The notes under the pieces were generated by a model. The model did not search any database. It was not told the DNA's origin and saw only the letters and a program-made list of their open reading frames with translations. Both the position numbers and the translations under genes were made by a program. A DNA stretch of 64,000 nucleotides from positions 65,139,375 to 65,203,374 of the forward strand of contig JBCFYV010009882.1 of the NCBI GenBank assembly GCA_039000515.1. The letters are read 5' to 3'. Shown here in pieces: positions 1 to 8,883 of the stretch. The stretch is from Timema cristinae (lineage: Eukaryota > Arthropoda > Insecta > Phasmatodea > Timematidae). Position 1 is the stretch's first letter; each line of letters opens with the position of its first letter.

Positions 1-249
1 AGACTTGTTATTACTCTGAAGTAGTTTTTTTTTATTAGAAGCCATTTAAAATTAGTAATTTTTATGTCATATTATTATAATTTATTATATATCTAGGTAG
101 GAAAGCAAAAGTTAACAAAACAACACTCAATATTATAATTAAAAAATAATCAAAAATCAGCATGTGTTGTACACAATACATCTTTGTGAAAGAAGAGCAG
201 AACTCTACTTATTTTATTTAAGTTTTCGAACTAAACTAAATATGGTTAT
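1..249. other. Non-coding left edge
   Basis: This AT-rich stretch has no recognisable coding or repeat signal. It lies just upstream of a Harbinger transposase tail and may be 3' intron or element flank. Nothing more can be supported. Confidence 0.5.
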
Positions 250-394
250 ATCACAACCACACACATTACAACATCATTTCCAGAATAATGCTGTTCGAAT
301 CAGGAAATCATTAAATTACTTAAACGGAGTAGGAAGTGTTCCTTTGCAAAACAAATACCCTCTCCCAAAAAATATGTTGTCTAAAATACAGTGA
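250..394 (+). pseudogene. PIF/Harbinger transposase C-terminal fragment
   Basis: The + strand reads NYLNGVGSVPLQNKY around 311-358. This matches the usual C-terminal signature of Harbinger transposases (a short helix, then GxVPWQN). The two better-preserved copies in this window end in the same way near 6,390-6,419 and 10,461-10,520. Everything upstream of this tail is missing or outside the window. It directly abuts the MADF coding tail on the opposite strand, so two Harbinger genes are joined tail to tail here. It could belong to a neighbouring, slightly different Harbinger family rather than to the copy that follows. It is a fragment and not functional. Confidence 0.5.
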
Positions 395-523
395 AGCCTT
401 TCTGTGGAGGTAAATTAATTTGTGAAGTATTTTGCTGAACATTCTCATCCGCTTGATGATATTGAGTACTTCACGACAAAATTCCAGCTTCTTATCGTCC
501 GTGAAACCACTCACAGATGGAAG
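375..523 (-). pseudogene. Harbinger MADF accessory gene, exon 2, distal part (copy 1)
   Basis: The minus strand reads SGFTDDKKLEFCREVLNI at about 514-460, the BESS-like C-terminal segment of MADF proteins encoded by animal Harbinger elements. The homologous segment in copy 2 is at about 12,125-12,185. The coding sequence is cut at 523 by the Copia insertion and resumes at 5,060. Similarity to copy 2 is lost near 380, so the C-terminal Pro/Ser-rich tail of copy 2 is absent. In living elements the MADF protein helps bring the transposase to DNA; this copy is dead. Confidence 0.7.
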
Positions 524-739
524 TGTTAGGATTATTAAATAAATGCTGAGTATATTTGAGATAGTTTTAATAGTTTACTTATTGAGAAAATGGAGGCATA
601 CAATAAACAAGTAACGCCAAGACGGCCATCTTGAGACTGAGAGAGTTAATGAACAGCTCAACAAAAGAAGAACGTTATACATAGAGATAGGTAGGCCTAC
701 ATCACAATAGAGGTATGAAAATACACCACTATTCTAACA
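524..739 (-). repeat. Copia 3' LTR
   Basis: This 216-bp direct repeat of 4,844-5,059 has TG...CA ends. It is the 3' LTR because the element reads on the minus strand. The adjoining internal bases (740-755) are only weakly purine-rich on the coding strand, so the polypurine tract looks degenerate. Confidence 0.93.
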
Positions 740-816
740 CAAGCCCATAATTGAATACCTCTAGCAATCAATAAACACAATAATGTTCATTAATCTTATC
801 ATTGATGTGCAAAAAA

Positions 817-1559
817 TCAATTAACTATTCCTAGCTCTTTTACACAGCTTTTATGTTTAACCTTAGAGAGAGGTTTTGTTAAGACATCTGCTAGCATATT
901 TTCAGTAGGAACATATTTGATATTAATTACTCCTGAGTTTACATTCTCTCTTAAAAAATGGTATTTAATGTCAATATGTTTTGACCTCTGATTAGTAACA
1001 GAGTTTTTGGCCAAATGTGTGGCTCCTCTATTGTCACAAAATACATCAGTAGGATTTACGGTTCTTTAAGGATTTATTTCAGAAATTAAAGTTCGGAGCC
1101 ACAATGACTCCTAAACCGTGAAGGGCATGGCCATGTACTCTGCTTCACAGGTAGACAACGCAATTGTTTTTTTTTTTTTTTACTGCCCCATGAAATGAGG
1201 CCATTTTATAACTCTAAACAAGAGCCAGTTACTGAGTACCTGTTATTTATTTTGTTACCCCAGTCTGAGTAACTAAAGCCCATTAAGTTTCTATTCCCCG
1301 ATTTACTGAATTCTAATTTAAAATCCACCGTTCTTTTAAGATATCTGAAAATTATCTTGACACACAACCAGTGAGCCCCTTTGAAATATTGATTGTACCA
1401 ACTAAGTAAGTTAACAGCAAAGCATATGTCTGGCCTGGAAATTTGTGTTAAATACAACAGACTACCAATAGCTTCTTGATACGGGACACTTGGATCCTGT
1501 ACTTCTGCCGAGTCTTCATCTTCCAGGGTCAAGCGGAGTTGACACCGCTTTCGCTTCAA
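817..1559 (-). pseudogene. Copia pol: RNase H and RT connection domain, broken
   Basis: Two minus-strand blocks carry the Copia C-terminal region. At 1,206-1,559 is the stretch after the RT palm, with YQEAIGSLLYLTQISRPDI, typical of the link between RT and RNase H. At 817-1,014 is the RNase H tail, with KHIDIKYHFLRE and LADVLTKPL. Between 1,014 and 1,206 the frame is lost, and an oligo-T run at 1,167-1,182 sits in the gap. In a working element this domain removes the RNA strand during cDNA synthesis. Here it cannot be made as one piece. Confidence 0.85.
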
Positions 1560-2286
1560 TCATGTTAAACCTTGTCAGTATTTTCTTGGTGTATTCTTCT
1601 TGTGAAATCCAAATCTTGCCTACCTTTCGGTCTCTGGTGATTTCCATTCCAAGGCAGTTTATTACTGCACCGAGTTCTTTCATCTCAAATTTCTTGTTGA
1701 GTGCTTGCTTCACCTTCTCTTTCAATTTCTTGTTGTTTGAAAATAACAGCAAATCATCGACATACATAGCAATAATTAAAATATACTTACCATTTTGTTG
1801 GTAATAAACACATGGGTCAGCATTTGATCTGGTGAATCCTAGTTCTGTTAAGACTTGATGAATTTTATTATTCCAATTTCTTCCGCTTTGCTTAAGTCCA
1901 TATACTGACTTTTTTAACTTCCACACTTTGCCTTCGGTGGTCAGTTCTTCAGGTGGCGTCACATAGATGTATTCTTGTAAATCTCCATACAGGTATGCCG
2001 TTGTGACATCCAAATGATCTATGTCTAGATCTTCCCTTGCTGTCAGTGACGTCAAGTATCGTAAAGACGTATATTTGACTACAGGCGAGAATGTTTCATC
2101 GTAATCGAGTCCTTTTCTTTGACTCCATCCTTTGATTACAAGTATGGCTTTGTATGTTGGAGGTTTTGTTTTATCGCTAGGTTTTACCTTAAGTACCCAT
2201 TTGCTGTTAAGAGGCTTAACATTTTCCGGAAGATCAACGACTTCAAATGAATCATTTTTTACTAATGATTCGTGTTCCTTAGACAT
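1516..2286 (-). CDS. Copia pol: reverse transcriptase domain, open frame
   Basis: An uninterrupted 256-codon frame covers the Copia-type RT (RVT_2) core: SKWVLKVKPSDK near the start, LDVTTAYLYGDL, the GLKQSGRNWN segment and the catalytic YVDDLLLF motif with both aspartates. It then runs to the LGMEI region and overlaps the following block by about 44 bases in another frame, so a frameshift lies near 1,520-1,560. This is the best-preserved part of the element. RT copies the element RNA to DNA inside virus-like particles. With flanking domains broken it is a relic, although RT itself looks intact. Confidence 0.9.
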   Translation of the reverse strand: MSKEHESLVKNDSFEVVDLPENVKPLNSKWVLKVKPSDKTKPPTYKAILVIKGWSQRKGLDYDETFSPVVKYTSLRYLTSLTAREDLDIDHLDVTTAYLYGDLQEYIYVTPPEELTTEGKVWKLKKSVYGLKQSGRNWNNKIHQVLTELGFTRSNADPCVYYQQNGKYILIIAMYVDDLLLFSNNKKLKEKVKQALNKKFEMKELGAVINCLGMEITRDRKVGKIWISQEEYTKKILTRFNMIEAKAVSTPLDPGR

Positions 2287-2747
2287 GGCTTCCTTCCACT
2301 TTTCATGGTTGATTCCCTCCAGGGCTTCATCAACATTTATTGAGCCATCTAAAACATTTTGTTCCTTAACATAACAACTTATATGATCAGGCCATATCTT
2401 AGGTTTGGGTTGTCTTGAAGAACGTCTGAGAGTAGATTTTTGCTGTTCTTCTTCATGTACTTGTGTTTCGTCTTCATTTTCTCTGTCATAAAAACCTTGA
2501 AAAATCTCTCCATCACCATTGTCTTCGTTTTGTAGGCTTAGATGATCATTTGGTACGTTGTTGATTACTTCATCTCCCTGAGTTTTTTCGTTTGGAAAAA
2601 TTTATGGAGATGGGCTTGGTTTCACTTCTGGAACTTCGAGCTTGACTTTGCTCTCAAGAAACACCAAATCTCGACTAATTGTGATCTTCTTGCTTTTGGG
2701 GTCAATAAGCCTGTACCCTTTGGTGTTTTCACAATGCCCTAAGAATG

Positions 2748-3719
2748 TTAATTTTTGTGACTTAGGATCCCATTTCTTCCGCTATGCTTTAGGTATGTGG
2801 ACCATGGCTTCACATCCAAAAATCTTAGATGTGACAAATTACGCTTCCTCCCACTCCATACTTCATGAGGAGTTTTATCTTTCAGAATGGTCGCAGGCGA
2901 TAAATTTGTGAGGTAAGCTGCTGTTGATACAGCTTCGGTCCAAAAGAACTTTGGGAGTCCCGCATCCAGGATAATTGTCATAGCCTTTTCAACCAGTGTC
3001 CTGTTTGTCCTTTCTGCCAGCCCATTTTGCGCAGGACTGTAGCTAACAGTTAGCTGATGGACGATGCCAGCGGAGCTCAGTGTTCGTTTCATTTTCTCAT
3101 TTACCTATTCACCCCCGTTTTCCGAGTGAATCTTCTTGATTTTTAGACCTGTTTATGTCTCAACCATTGCCTTGAATTTTAAGAATACACTATGAACTTC
3201 AGACTTATCTTGTATAAAGTATACAAATATTCTCCGGGAGTAATCGTCAACAAATGTAAGAAAGTATTTACTGCCACCAATTAAAGTTGTTTCCATCGGA
3301 CCACACAAGTCTGAATGCACTAGCTCTAAAACGGATTGACTATACATTTTACTTCTCTTGAACGGAAGTCTGGCCTGCTTACCCATGATGCACAGTTCAC
3401 ACGGTTCGTCAGCTAAAATGTTAGGGTCCATACCGTCTGACATTTGGCTTAGTTTCTTCATTCCTTTCCGGTTTAAGTGACCAAGTCGCCGATGTCACAA
3501 AAAATCCTTAGATTGTGCATTAAAACTGGTTTCGTTTGTTTGAGGTGTGTCCAAATAGTGTATCCCATTTTTAACATTGGCTTTTGCGACTAGTACACCA
3601 TCACTGTCATGAACATAACCTCCTGTTTGGTTAAACGTTACAATGTGGCCTTTCTGCACTATTTTACTCACTGATAGTAAATTTACTGCTGAATTTGGAA
3701 TGTGCAACACATTACTCAC
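2748..3719 (-). pseudogene. Copia pol: pre-integrase and integrase, broken
   Basis: There are three minus-strand blocks. At 3,495-3,719 is the segment after protease, with VSKIVQKGHIVTF. At 3,153-3,461 are the HHCC/pre-integrase end and the start of the catalytic core (CELCIMGKQARLPF, then LVHSDLCGPM and TFVDDYSRR). At 2,748-3,092 is the rest of the core and C-terminal part (SPAQNGLAERTNRT carries the catalytic E; EVWSGRK is the usual Copia signature). Stops or frameshifts separate the blocks near 3,480 and 3,100-3,150, the second falling between core aspartates. Integrase would insert the cDNA; it cannot be made from this copy. The stretch 2,287-2,747 is the low-complexity linker between integrase and RT. 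Confidence 0.88.
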
Positions 3720-3752
3720 TTCTACTTCTAAAGTAGTGTTATTAACAACACA

Positions 3753-4115
3753 TTATAAATTAATGGTCCCTGACACATCTGCGACCAAATCAGTGTTGTC
3801 TGCAGCTGTCACTTTGGTTTTATTTGGGGTTATGTTGGAAAGTTTATTTATGTTTTTAGTAATATGGGTCGATGCACAAGAGTCCAGAAACCAACAATCT
3901 TCATCTTTAACCTTGTCTTTATAGGCCAAAAAAGCTCTCTTACTTTGGGGTGTAGAAAGCTTTTCATTAGGGTGATCGCTGTGCCTAAACACACTTTGAT
4001 GATTCCTGCCATCAGTCCTTTGTCTACAATGTTTGGCAATATGGCCAGGCTTGCCACAACTAAAACACTTCATAGAGGCTGTTTTCTTCTTGAACTTACT
4101 GTTTGAAGTAAACAA
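3753..4115 (-). pseudogene. Copia gag zinc knuckle and protease
   Basis: This minus-strand frame opens with a CX2CX4HX4C knuckle (CFSCGKPGHIAKHC) that would bind element RNA. About 65 residues later comes the aspartic protease signature, read here as WFLDSCASTHIT. In Copia proteases the motif is normally D-S-G-A-S/T, so the glycine after DS is replaced by cysteine, which probably disables the active-site turn. Protease normally releases gag and pol products from the polyprotein. The frame is separated from upstream gag by a stop near 4,137. Confidence 0.85.
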
Positions 4116-4136
4116 GGCCGTTTCGTTGGTTAGGGT

Positions 4137-4696
4137 TTAATCATCCATTTTCACATCTTGTAATAACTTCACTTTAATAGCATCACCTGTAATTTTTGTG
4201 CCAGAATTTTCTAGGGCCATTATCATTGGTTTATAACTTTCAGGTAAACCAGCAAGAAGTAGTGTACCTGCCCATTCGTCATTTACAGGAAATCCTATCT
4301 CGTTTAATTTGTATGAAGTTGATACAATCGGGTCACAATATTCGTCCACAGACTTACAGTTACTGAGGTTGGTAGTAACTAGTATTCTTAGTAGCCCCAC
4401 TCTCCTAGTCAAGCCGGAGTCTTCGAATGCTCTTTTCAACGCATTCCATGCTTCAGCCGCGGTCTTAGCATTTTTTATATGAGAATAATTTGTTTTTTCC
4501 ACAAACAAAATTATTCTAGATAGAGCTTTCCTCTCTTTATTCTTCCAAGAACACGCCTTAGCTTCGTCTTCTATCGCAGGAGGGTCTTTCTCTATCACTT
4601 CAAACAAATGATCGTGCTCCAGATAAGCTTTCATTGGAAATTTCCAACTGGAATAGTTTTCTCTACTATCGGCAATCCAGATGTAGACGCACTCAT
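4137..4696 (-). pseudogene. Copia gag, N-terminal and capsid-like region, frameshifted
   Basis: A 165-codon frame (4,137-4,634) reads like a UBN2-type Copia gag, with SWKNKERKALSRIIL and a conserved AAEAWNALKRAFED segment. The natural start looks to be the ATG at 4,694-4,696, about 150 bases after the 5' LTR. From there one frame change near 4,655 is needed to enter the main block, whose residues just before the internal ATG (SSWKFP) continue the usual gag N-terminus. Gag forms the particle that packages element RNA. The frame change marks this copy as defective. Confidence 0.8.
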
Positions 4697-4825
4697 GTTT
4701 ACAATTTGTAGTGTAAAACTTTTGTTAGTGAACACGCTGCCGCCTAAAACTAACCGCTGAAAAACGAACGCAATTTTATTTTTCTTTATTTAACTTCACC
4801 ATCTCACTCGCGCACTGTAATACGT

Positions 4826-4841
4826 TGCCTGGGCCATAACC
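4826..4841 (-). other. Copia primer-binding site, initiator tRNA-Met internal type
   Basis: Immediately inside the 5' LTR the minus strand reads GGTTATGGCCCAGG. This is complementary to the anticodon stem-loop of initiator tRNA-Met, as in Drosophila copia, which primes from a cleaved half-tRNA. One G is missing compared with a perfect match (GGGCCC expected). Confidence 0.7.
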
Positions 4842-4843
4842 TT

Positions 4844-5059
4844 TGTTAGGATTATTAAATAAATGCCGAGTATATTAGAGATAGTTTTAATAGTTTACTT
4901 ATTGAGAAAATGGAGGCATACAATAAGCAAGTAACGCCAAGACGGCCATCTTGAGATTGAGAGCGTTAATGAAGAGCTAAACAAAAGAAGCACGTTATAC
5001 ATAGAGATAGGTAGACCTACAGCTCAATAGAGGTATGAAAATACATCACTATTCTAACA
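4844..5059 (-). repeat. Copia 5' LTR
   Basis: This LTR is the partner of 524-739, the same length and about 94% identical by eye count. It would hold the element promoter on the minus strand. It is followed on the + strand by the target duplication GGAAG at 5,060-5,064. Confidence 0.93.
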
Positions 5060-5450
5060 GGAAGGATGCATTCAAACAAAGATTTGTCTGCATTTGGTAT
5101 TGGCACTGCGGTTACAGTTGAAGAAGGAAGTGGAGCCTTCATAAACTCTATCAGAAAAGACTACATCACGTTTGCGTTTCCTTGAATTGCGGGCTTAGCG
5201 AGGAGGCTGAATTAACTCTGATCCTCCTTCTGGTGTTGGAATACTTTCCTCCGATTGCTCTAGATCCTCTTGCTCGTCATCAACACCCAAGTTGGACTGG
5301 GTGTCTGTTGTGGCACCAGCTTGTTGTAAGAACGATAACTGTTAAGCATAAATGTACAGTCTTCCTGAATCAGCAGCTGGTCCAGATTTTGTCTTTTCCC
5401 TCAAACTTTTGATACCTTTATATTTCGACACTTTTTTATTAATCTGTTAC
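5060..5450 (-). pseudogene. Harbinger MADF accessory gene, exon 2, proximal part (copy 1)
   Basis: The exon opens after a minus-strand acceptor (TTTTTCAG, 5,451-5,458) and its first codons read NRLIKKCRNIK, matching GDKLIKKWQNIK in copy 2 (11,727 on). This is the second half of a MADF domain. Several frame changes follow, and the exon is then cut by Copia at 5,059 and continues at 523. Its exon 1 is at 7,565-7,751, so the intron between them contains transposase exon 2 on the other strand. Confidence 0.75.
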
Positions 5451-5529
5451 CTGAAAAAGAAAAACAAACAGATAAAGTACCTTTAAGTTTTATACATGTA
5501 CATGTCATGTTTTATCCTTTTTATTACAG

Positions 5530-6419
5530 ATAATTGGGTAGTGGATGCGATTAGCTTGATCTGCACCTGACTTACAGAATTGGGCACTCAACAATTTGCA
5601 AAGTCTTGAAAAGAGTTTGCAAAGCTATTTGGGAAACCTTAAAAGAATAATCCTTTCCTAAACTGACTGAAGAACGGTGGAGAGAAATCGTTGAAGGGTT
5701 TCAAAAATGTTGCCAGTTTCCCAATTGCTTAGGTTCCATTGATGGCAAACATGTGATAATTAAAAAACAAAGATGAGTGGGTCTCTCTTTCACAGCTATA
5801 AGAATTATTTTTCGGTTGTGTTGCTAGCAATTGCTGACGCGAATTACAAATTATTTTATATTGACGTTGGGGCTTTTGGAAAGGACTCTGACAGCACAAT
5901 ATTTGAAAGATCTGATTTTTATAAAAGCTCGAAAATAATGAACTGAATACTCCAAAAGGCCAGCCTCTCCTAGGAACTTTAGGTCCAAATATTCCCTACA
6001 CGTTTATTGGTGATGAGTTGTTTGCCATTTCCCAAAATGTAATGAGGCCTTACAGCGGAAACGTTTTGTCACACAAAATATAATTTTTCACTATAGATTG
6101 TCTCGATCTTGCAGGAATGTAGAGAGTAAATTTGGCATAGTTTCAAATAAATGAAGAATTTTCCAAAAAGCTATAGATACAAACTCTGATTTTGCCATAA
6201 TTTTAATAAAGACATGTTGTGCTTGCCACAATTTCGTAAGAGCTAGAGATGGGGTCAATATTCAAGATGAAGTGAGTGTACAAGGGTTTTTTTGAGGTGG
6301 GAAAAGACAGCTCAAGGCCCTCAAGACCATCTATTCAGTCAACACAAGCAAGAAACAGGTTGGTTAAATATTTTGTTTATGATTTTGGTACCGTCCCTTG
6401 GCAAACAAATTATATTTAA
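5530..6419 (+). pseudogene. PIF/Harbinger transposase exon 2 (copy 1), frameshifted
   Basis: The exon starts after acceptor TTATTACAG (5,521-5,529) and ends at a TAA (6,417-6,419) after FGTVPWQTNYI. Signatures in order: a helix-turn-helix-like segment (WALNNLQ in shifted frame), then NCLGSIDGKHVII with the first catalytic Asp (about 5,740), the KDSD block with the second (about 5,885), PYTFIGDE near 6,000, and the block holding the catalytic Glu near 6,120. Frame changes and stops occur throughout. In active elements this DDE enzyme cuts and inserts at TWA targets. Length (890 nt) equals copy 2 once the MITE there is removed. Exon 1 would lie left of the MADF exon but is not found; that side is rearranged. 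Confidence 0.85.
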
Positions 6420-7564
6420 GGGCTTTTAGGGTTCAAACTTCAAGCTATAGACTTAATATATTCTATAGACTTAACACATTCCATTAAGTACTTGAACTGT
6501 AACCATTGTACCATATTAAACAATAAATATAATATATGATACAACAGAATCGCACAGTCCTTATATAATTGTGTATCACAGCTTCGAAGCAATTATATAA
6601 AAAAAAGTTTTAAGTAAACAAACCTTAAAGAGATTTCCTCATAAAAACAAATACATCATCATGTTAATCACCATAAACATTATTTATATATAAATTTTAA
6701 ACCAAATTGTTAAAATATGTTATACAAATTTCAAATTTAAAAAAAATAGATTTTTGTGACTACCCTAACATTATTTGAAATTTATAAAAAGGTATGCTTA
6801 TTTATCATGAACCACTACTCCCAATACCCATTATGAACTCAACATTTAAGTTAAACTTCAAGAAATCTCTTTGTTTCCATAAACCACTCTTAAATTACTT
6901 TATTAAAAAAAAGATTATTATTTATCATGTGAAATAGTTCCCCAATACCAATTTTGAACAAATTGTTACAGTTGCTTTATAAAAAAATAAAATAAAAATA
7001 TTACAATAATGAGTCTTCATAAACCTGCATTACTCCAATAGCTAGTATACAGTGTTATTTGTCATGCCAAGAATTCCCAAGCTACCCATTTGTAACCAAA
7101 TTGCTAAACTCATTTTTTAAATATTTGAAGTTTTTGAAAAATCAGTCATCTGTAAACTACCCATAAAGAGTATTTACCCAAAAAGAAGTATGCAGTGTTA
7201 TTTGTTATACCACAATATATTCATATGTACATTATAAACAAAATAGTTGGAGCCATTTTCTAAACATTTGGAATTGGAAAAAATCGTACATCAGTAAACT
7301 ATCCTTAATTTGAGGGCTAGGGTCAAAATAAAAAGTTAAAATGTCCATACGTATAGCCCTATAAATCTAAATATCAAGCTTGAATAAAATCAATCCAACA
7401 GCTTTGGATCCGTGACCAGACACACATAGAATTGTTAAAGCCATTTTTTTGGGTTCAGGTCCACATAAAACGTAAGGATTCATCAAGCTCTCGAAAGTAA
7501 TTTTTTCATTATTACAATACTTTCTCTTGATATGAGACAGTAAAAAGGGGAATAATGTGCTTAC
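6420..7564 (+). repeat. Harbinger 3' flank and MADF intron, with internal tandem repeats (copy 1)
   Basis: This non-coding DNA is shared with 8,175-8,883 plus 10,278-10,460 (inverted, copy 2), 49,955-51,237 (copy 3) and partly 17,390-17,965 (copy 4). It holds diverged units of about 145 bp marked by a phrase close to CAGTAAACTACCCATAA (for example 7,146 and 7,290, 144 bp apart). It ends with a hairpin ACTTTCTC-loop-GAGACAGT near 7,520-7,542, followed by the MADF exon 1 donor on the minus strand. Confidence 0.75.
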
Positions 7565-7751
7565 AAATTTTATTTTTATCCCTGTCATCTTTCTCGTCAA
7601 ATCCTTCACAAAATATCCGAAAAACATTAATCCATGCTCTTCTTGGTTCGGTCATGGTACTCCTCTGCAGCGACATTCCAAATCTCAAGATAGTTTCTCA
7701 CTTCACCAATAAAAAGTTATATATCCAACTGTTCAAAATTGATCCCACCAT
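7565..7751 (-). pseudogene. Harbinger MADF gene, exon 1 (copy 1)
   Basis: The minus strand starts ATGGTGGGATC at 7,751 and ends at donor T|GTAAGC (7,559-7,564). It is near-identical in inverted orientation to 7,982-8,174, but a one-base loss soon after the start changes the frame. It would encode the first half of a MADF domain (acidic, with the EIWN..EEYHDR pattern seen in copy 2). Its second exon begins at 5,450. Confidence 0.8.
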
Positions 7752-7981
7752 TTCACGTGCCGCAGTGGCACCGCAATTAAGGTCTGAGATGTTATAGATT
7801 AGATGGGGCAATGCACACATACCTCCGGCAACTTTGTGACACCGCACGTCCATCTTGTGTGCATTTTGTGCCACAGTTCCCCATGACGCCGCAACGGTAC
7901 CATACACGCAACTTCGGTCTCTCAGTACCTTGTTGTATGTTGATCAGTGCACGCATCCGATTTTTTGCTGTAAAACGTGAA
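7752..7981. other. Centre of the head-to-head Harbinger pair
   Basis: This 230-bp spacer separates the two inverted MADF exon 1 copies. It contains several related CG-rich phrases in one orientation: TGCCGCAGTGGCACCGC (about 7,759), GACGCCGCAACGGTACC (about 7,885) and, at the far right end of copy 2, TGCCGCTACGGCACCGT (about 12,987). These look like remnants of Harbinger terminal inverted repeats, but exact element ends and target duplications could not be fixed. Confidence 0.45.
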
Positions 7982-8174
7982 ATGGTGGGATCGGATTTTG
8001 AACAGTTGGATATTAAACTTTTTATTGGTGAAATGAGAAACTATCTTGAGATTTGGAATGTCGCTGCAGAGGAGTACCATGACCGAACCAAGAAGAAAAG
8101 TGCATGGATTAATGTTTGTCGAATGTTTTGTGAAGGATTTGACGAGAAAGACGACAGGGATAAAAATGCAATAT
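7982..8174 (+). CDS. Harbinger MADF gene, exon 1 (copy 2), open
   Basis: From ATG at 7,982 an open frame reads MVGSDFEQLDIKLFIGEMRN and then the MADF core EIWNVAAEEYHDRTKKKSAW, ending at about residue 64 with DRDKNAI. The donor is T|GTAATT at 8,175. MADF domains are Myb/SANT-like DNA-binding modules; in animal Harbinger elements the second gene carries one and is needed for transposase import and targeting. Exon 2 is at 11,727, so the intron is 3,552 bp including an inserted piggyBac element, and it encloses transposase exon 2 on the opposite strand. This exon is intact, but the downstream exon is not. Confidence 0.8.
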
Positions 8175-8883
8175 GTAATTACTTTATTCTAATTTTTAGT
8201 TTATCATATCATCATGTTTCTGGCTATAGATTCAAAGCAGTTTAATTGGCTTTATTCAAACATGGTATTTATTTTTTATAGGGCTATACTTACGGACTTT
8301 TTTTATTTTGACCCTAGCCATCAAATTAGAGTATTTTACTGATGAGTGATTCTTTTTTAGTTCAAAATGTTTCAAAAATGGCTCTAACTATTTTGTTTAA
8401 ATTGTATATATGGGGAAGGTGTTGTATAACAAATAGCACTGAATCCTTTTTTCAGTTAAATAGTGGTTTATGGGTAGTTTAGAGATGACTGATTTTTGTA
8501 AAATATGAATACTTTCGAAGATAGATGTAACTATTGCGTTCAAAATTCGTATTGAGGAATTATTTTACATGATAAATCATACGCTGATTTTTTTTATATG
8601 TGAGGGTAGTTTAACTACGGCAACTTATGGAAAATTTGAAATTTCTTGAAGTTGATCTCAAAGATTGAGTTCAAAATAGGCATATGGGAATAGTTTTTTC
8701 ATGATAAACAAGTATATGTTTTTATTTTTACAAATTACATTTAATGTTTGGGTAGTCACAAAAAACTTATTTTTGAAAATTTGACATTGCAAAAAGTATT
8801 TGAACAACTTGGTTTAAAATTTAAATATAAAGAGTGTTTGTGGTGATTAACAGGGTGATTTTTTAAAGAAGAAACTTATTTAA
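8175..8883 (-). repeat. Harbinger MADF intron repeat (copy 2), inverted
   Basis: This is the reverse complement of much of 6,600-7,400, with the same 145-bp-type units. The CTATTTAACTGAAA and ACTACCC phrases recur. About 150 bp containing the terminal hairpin of copy 1 is missing next to the exon. It is interrupted at TTAA 8,880-8,883 by piggyBac and continues at 10,278. Confidence 0.75.

Larger units (their letters stand above)
524..5059 (-). mobile_element. Ty1/Copia LTR retrotransposon, full structure, inserted in Harbinger copy 1
   Basis: This is a complete Copia-type element read on the minus strand. Two 216-bp LTRs (524-739 and 4,844-5,059) begin TGTTAGG and end TTCTAACA. A perfect 5-bp target duplication GGAAG lies at 519-523 and 5,060-5,064. 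Between the LTRs, in Copia order, are gag with a CCHC knuckle, protease, integrase, reverse transcriptase and RNase H. The insertion splits MADF exon 2 of a Harbinger element, which reads on across the duplicated site. By eye the LTRs differ at about 12 of 216 positions, so the insertion is not recent. Frameshifts and stops in gag, integrase and RNase H make it non-autonomous. Confidence 0.95.

Noticed and set aside
7520..7545. Helitron 3' end
   Set aside because: A hairpin is present but no CTRR-type terminus or A/T target follows it, and no Rep/Helicase motif occurs in the window.
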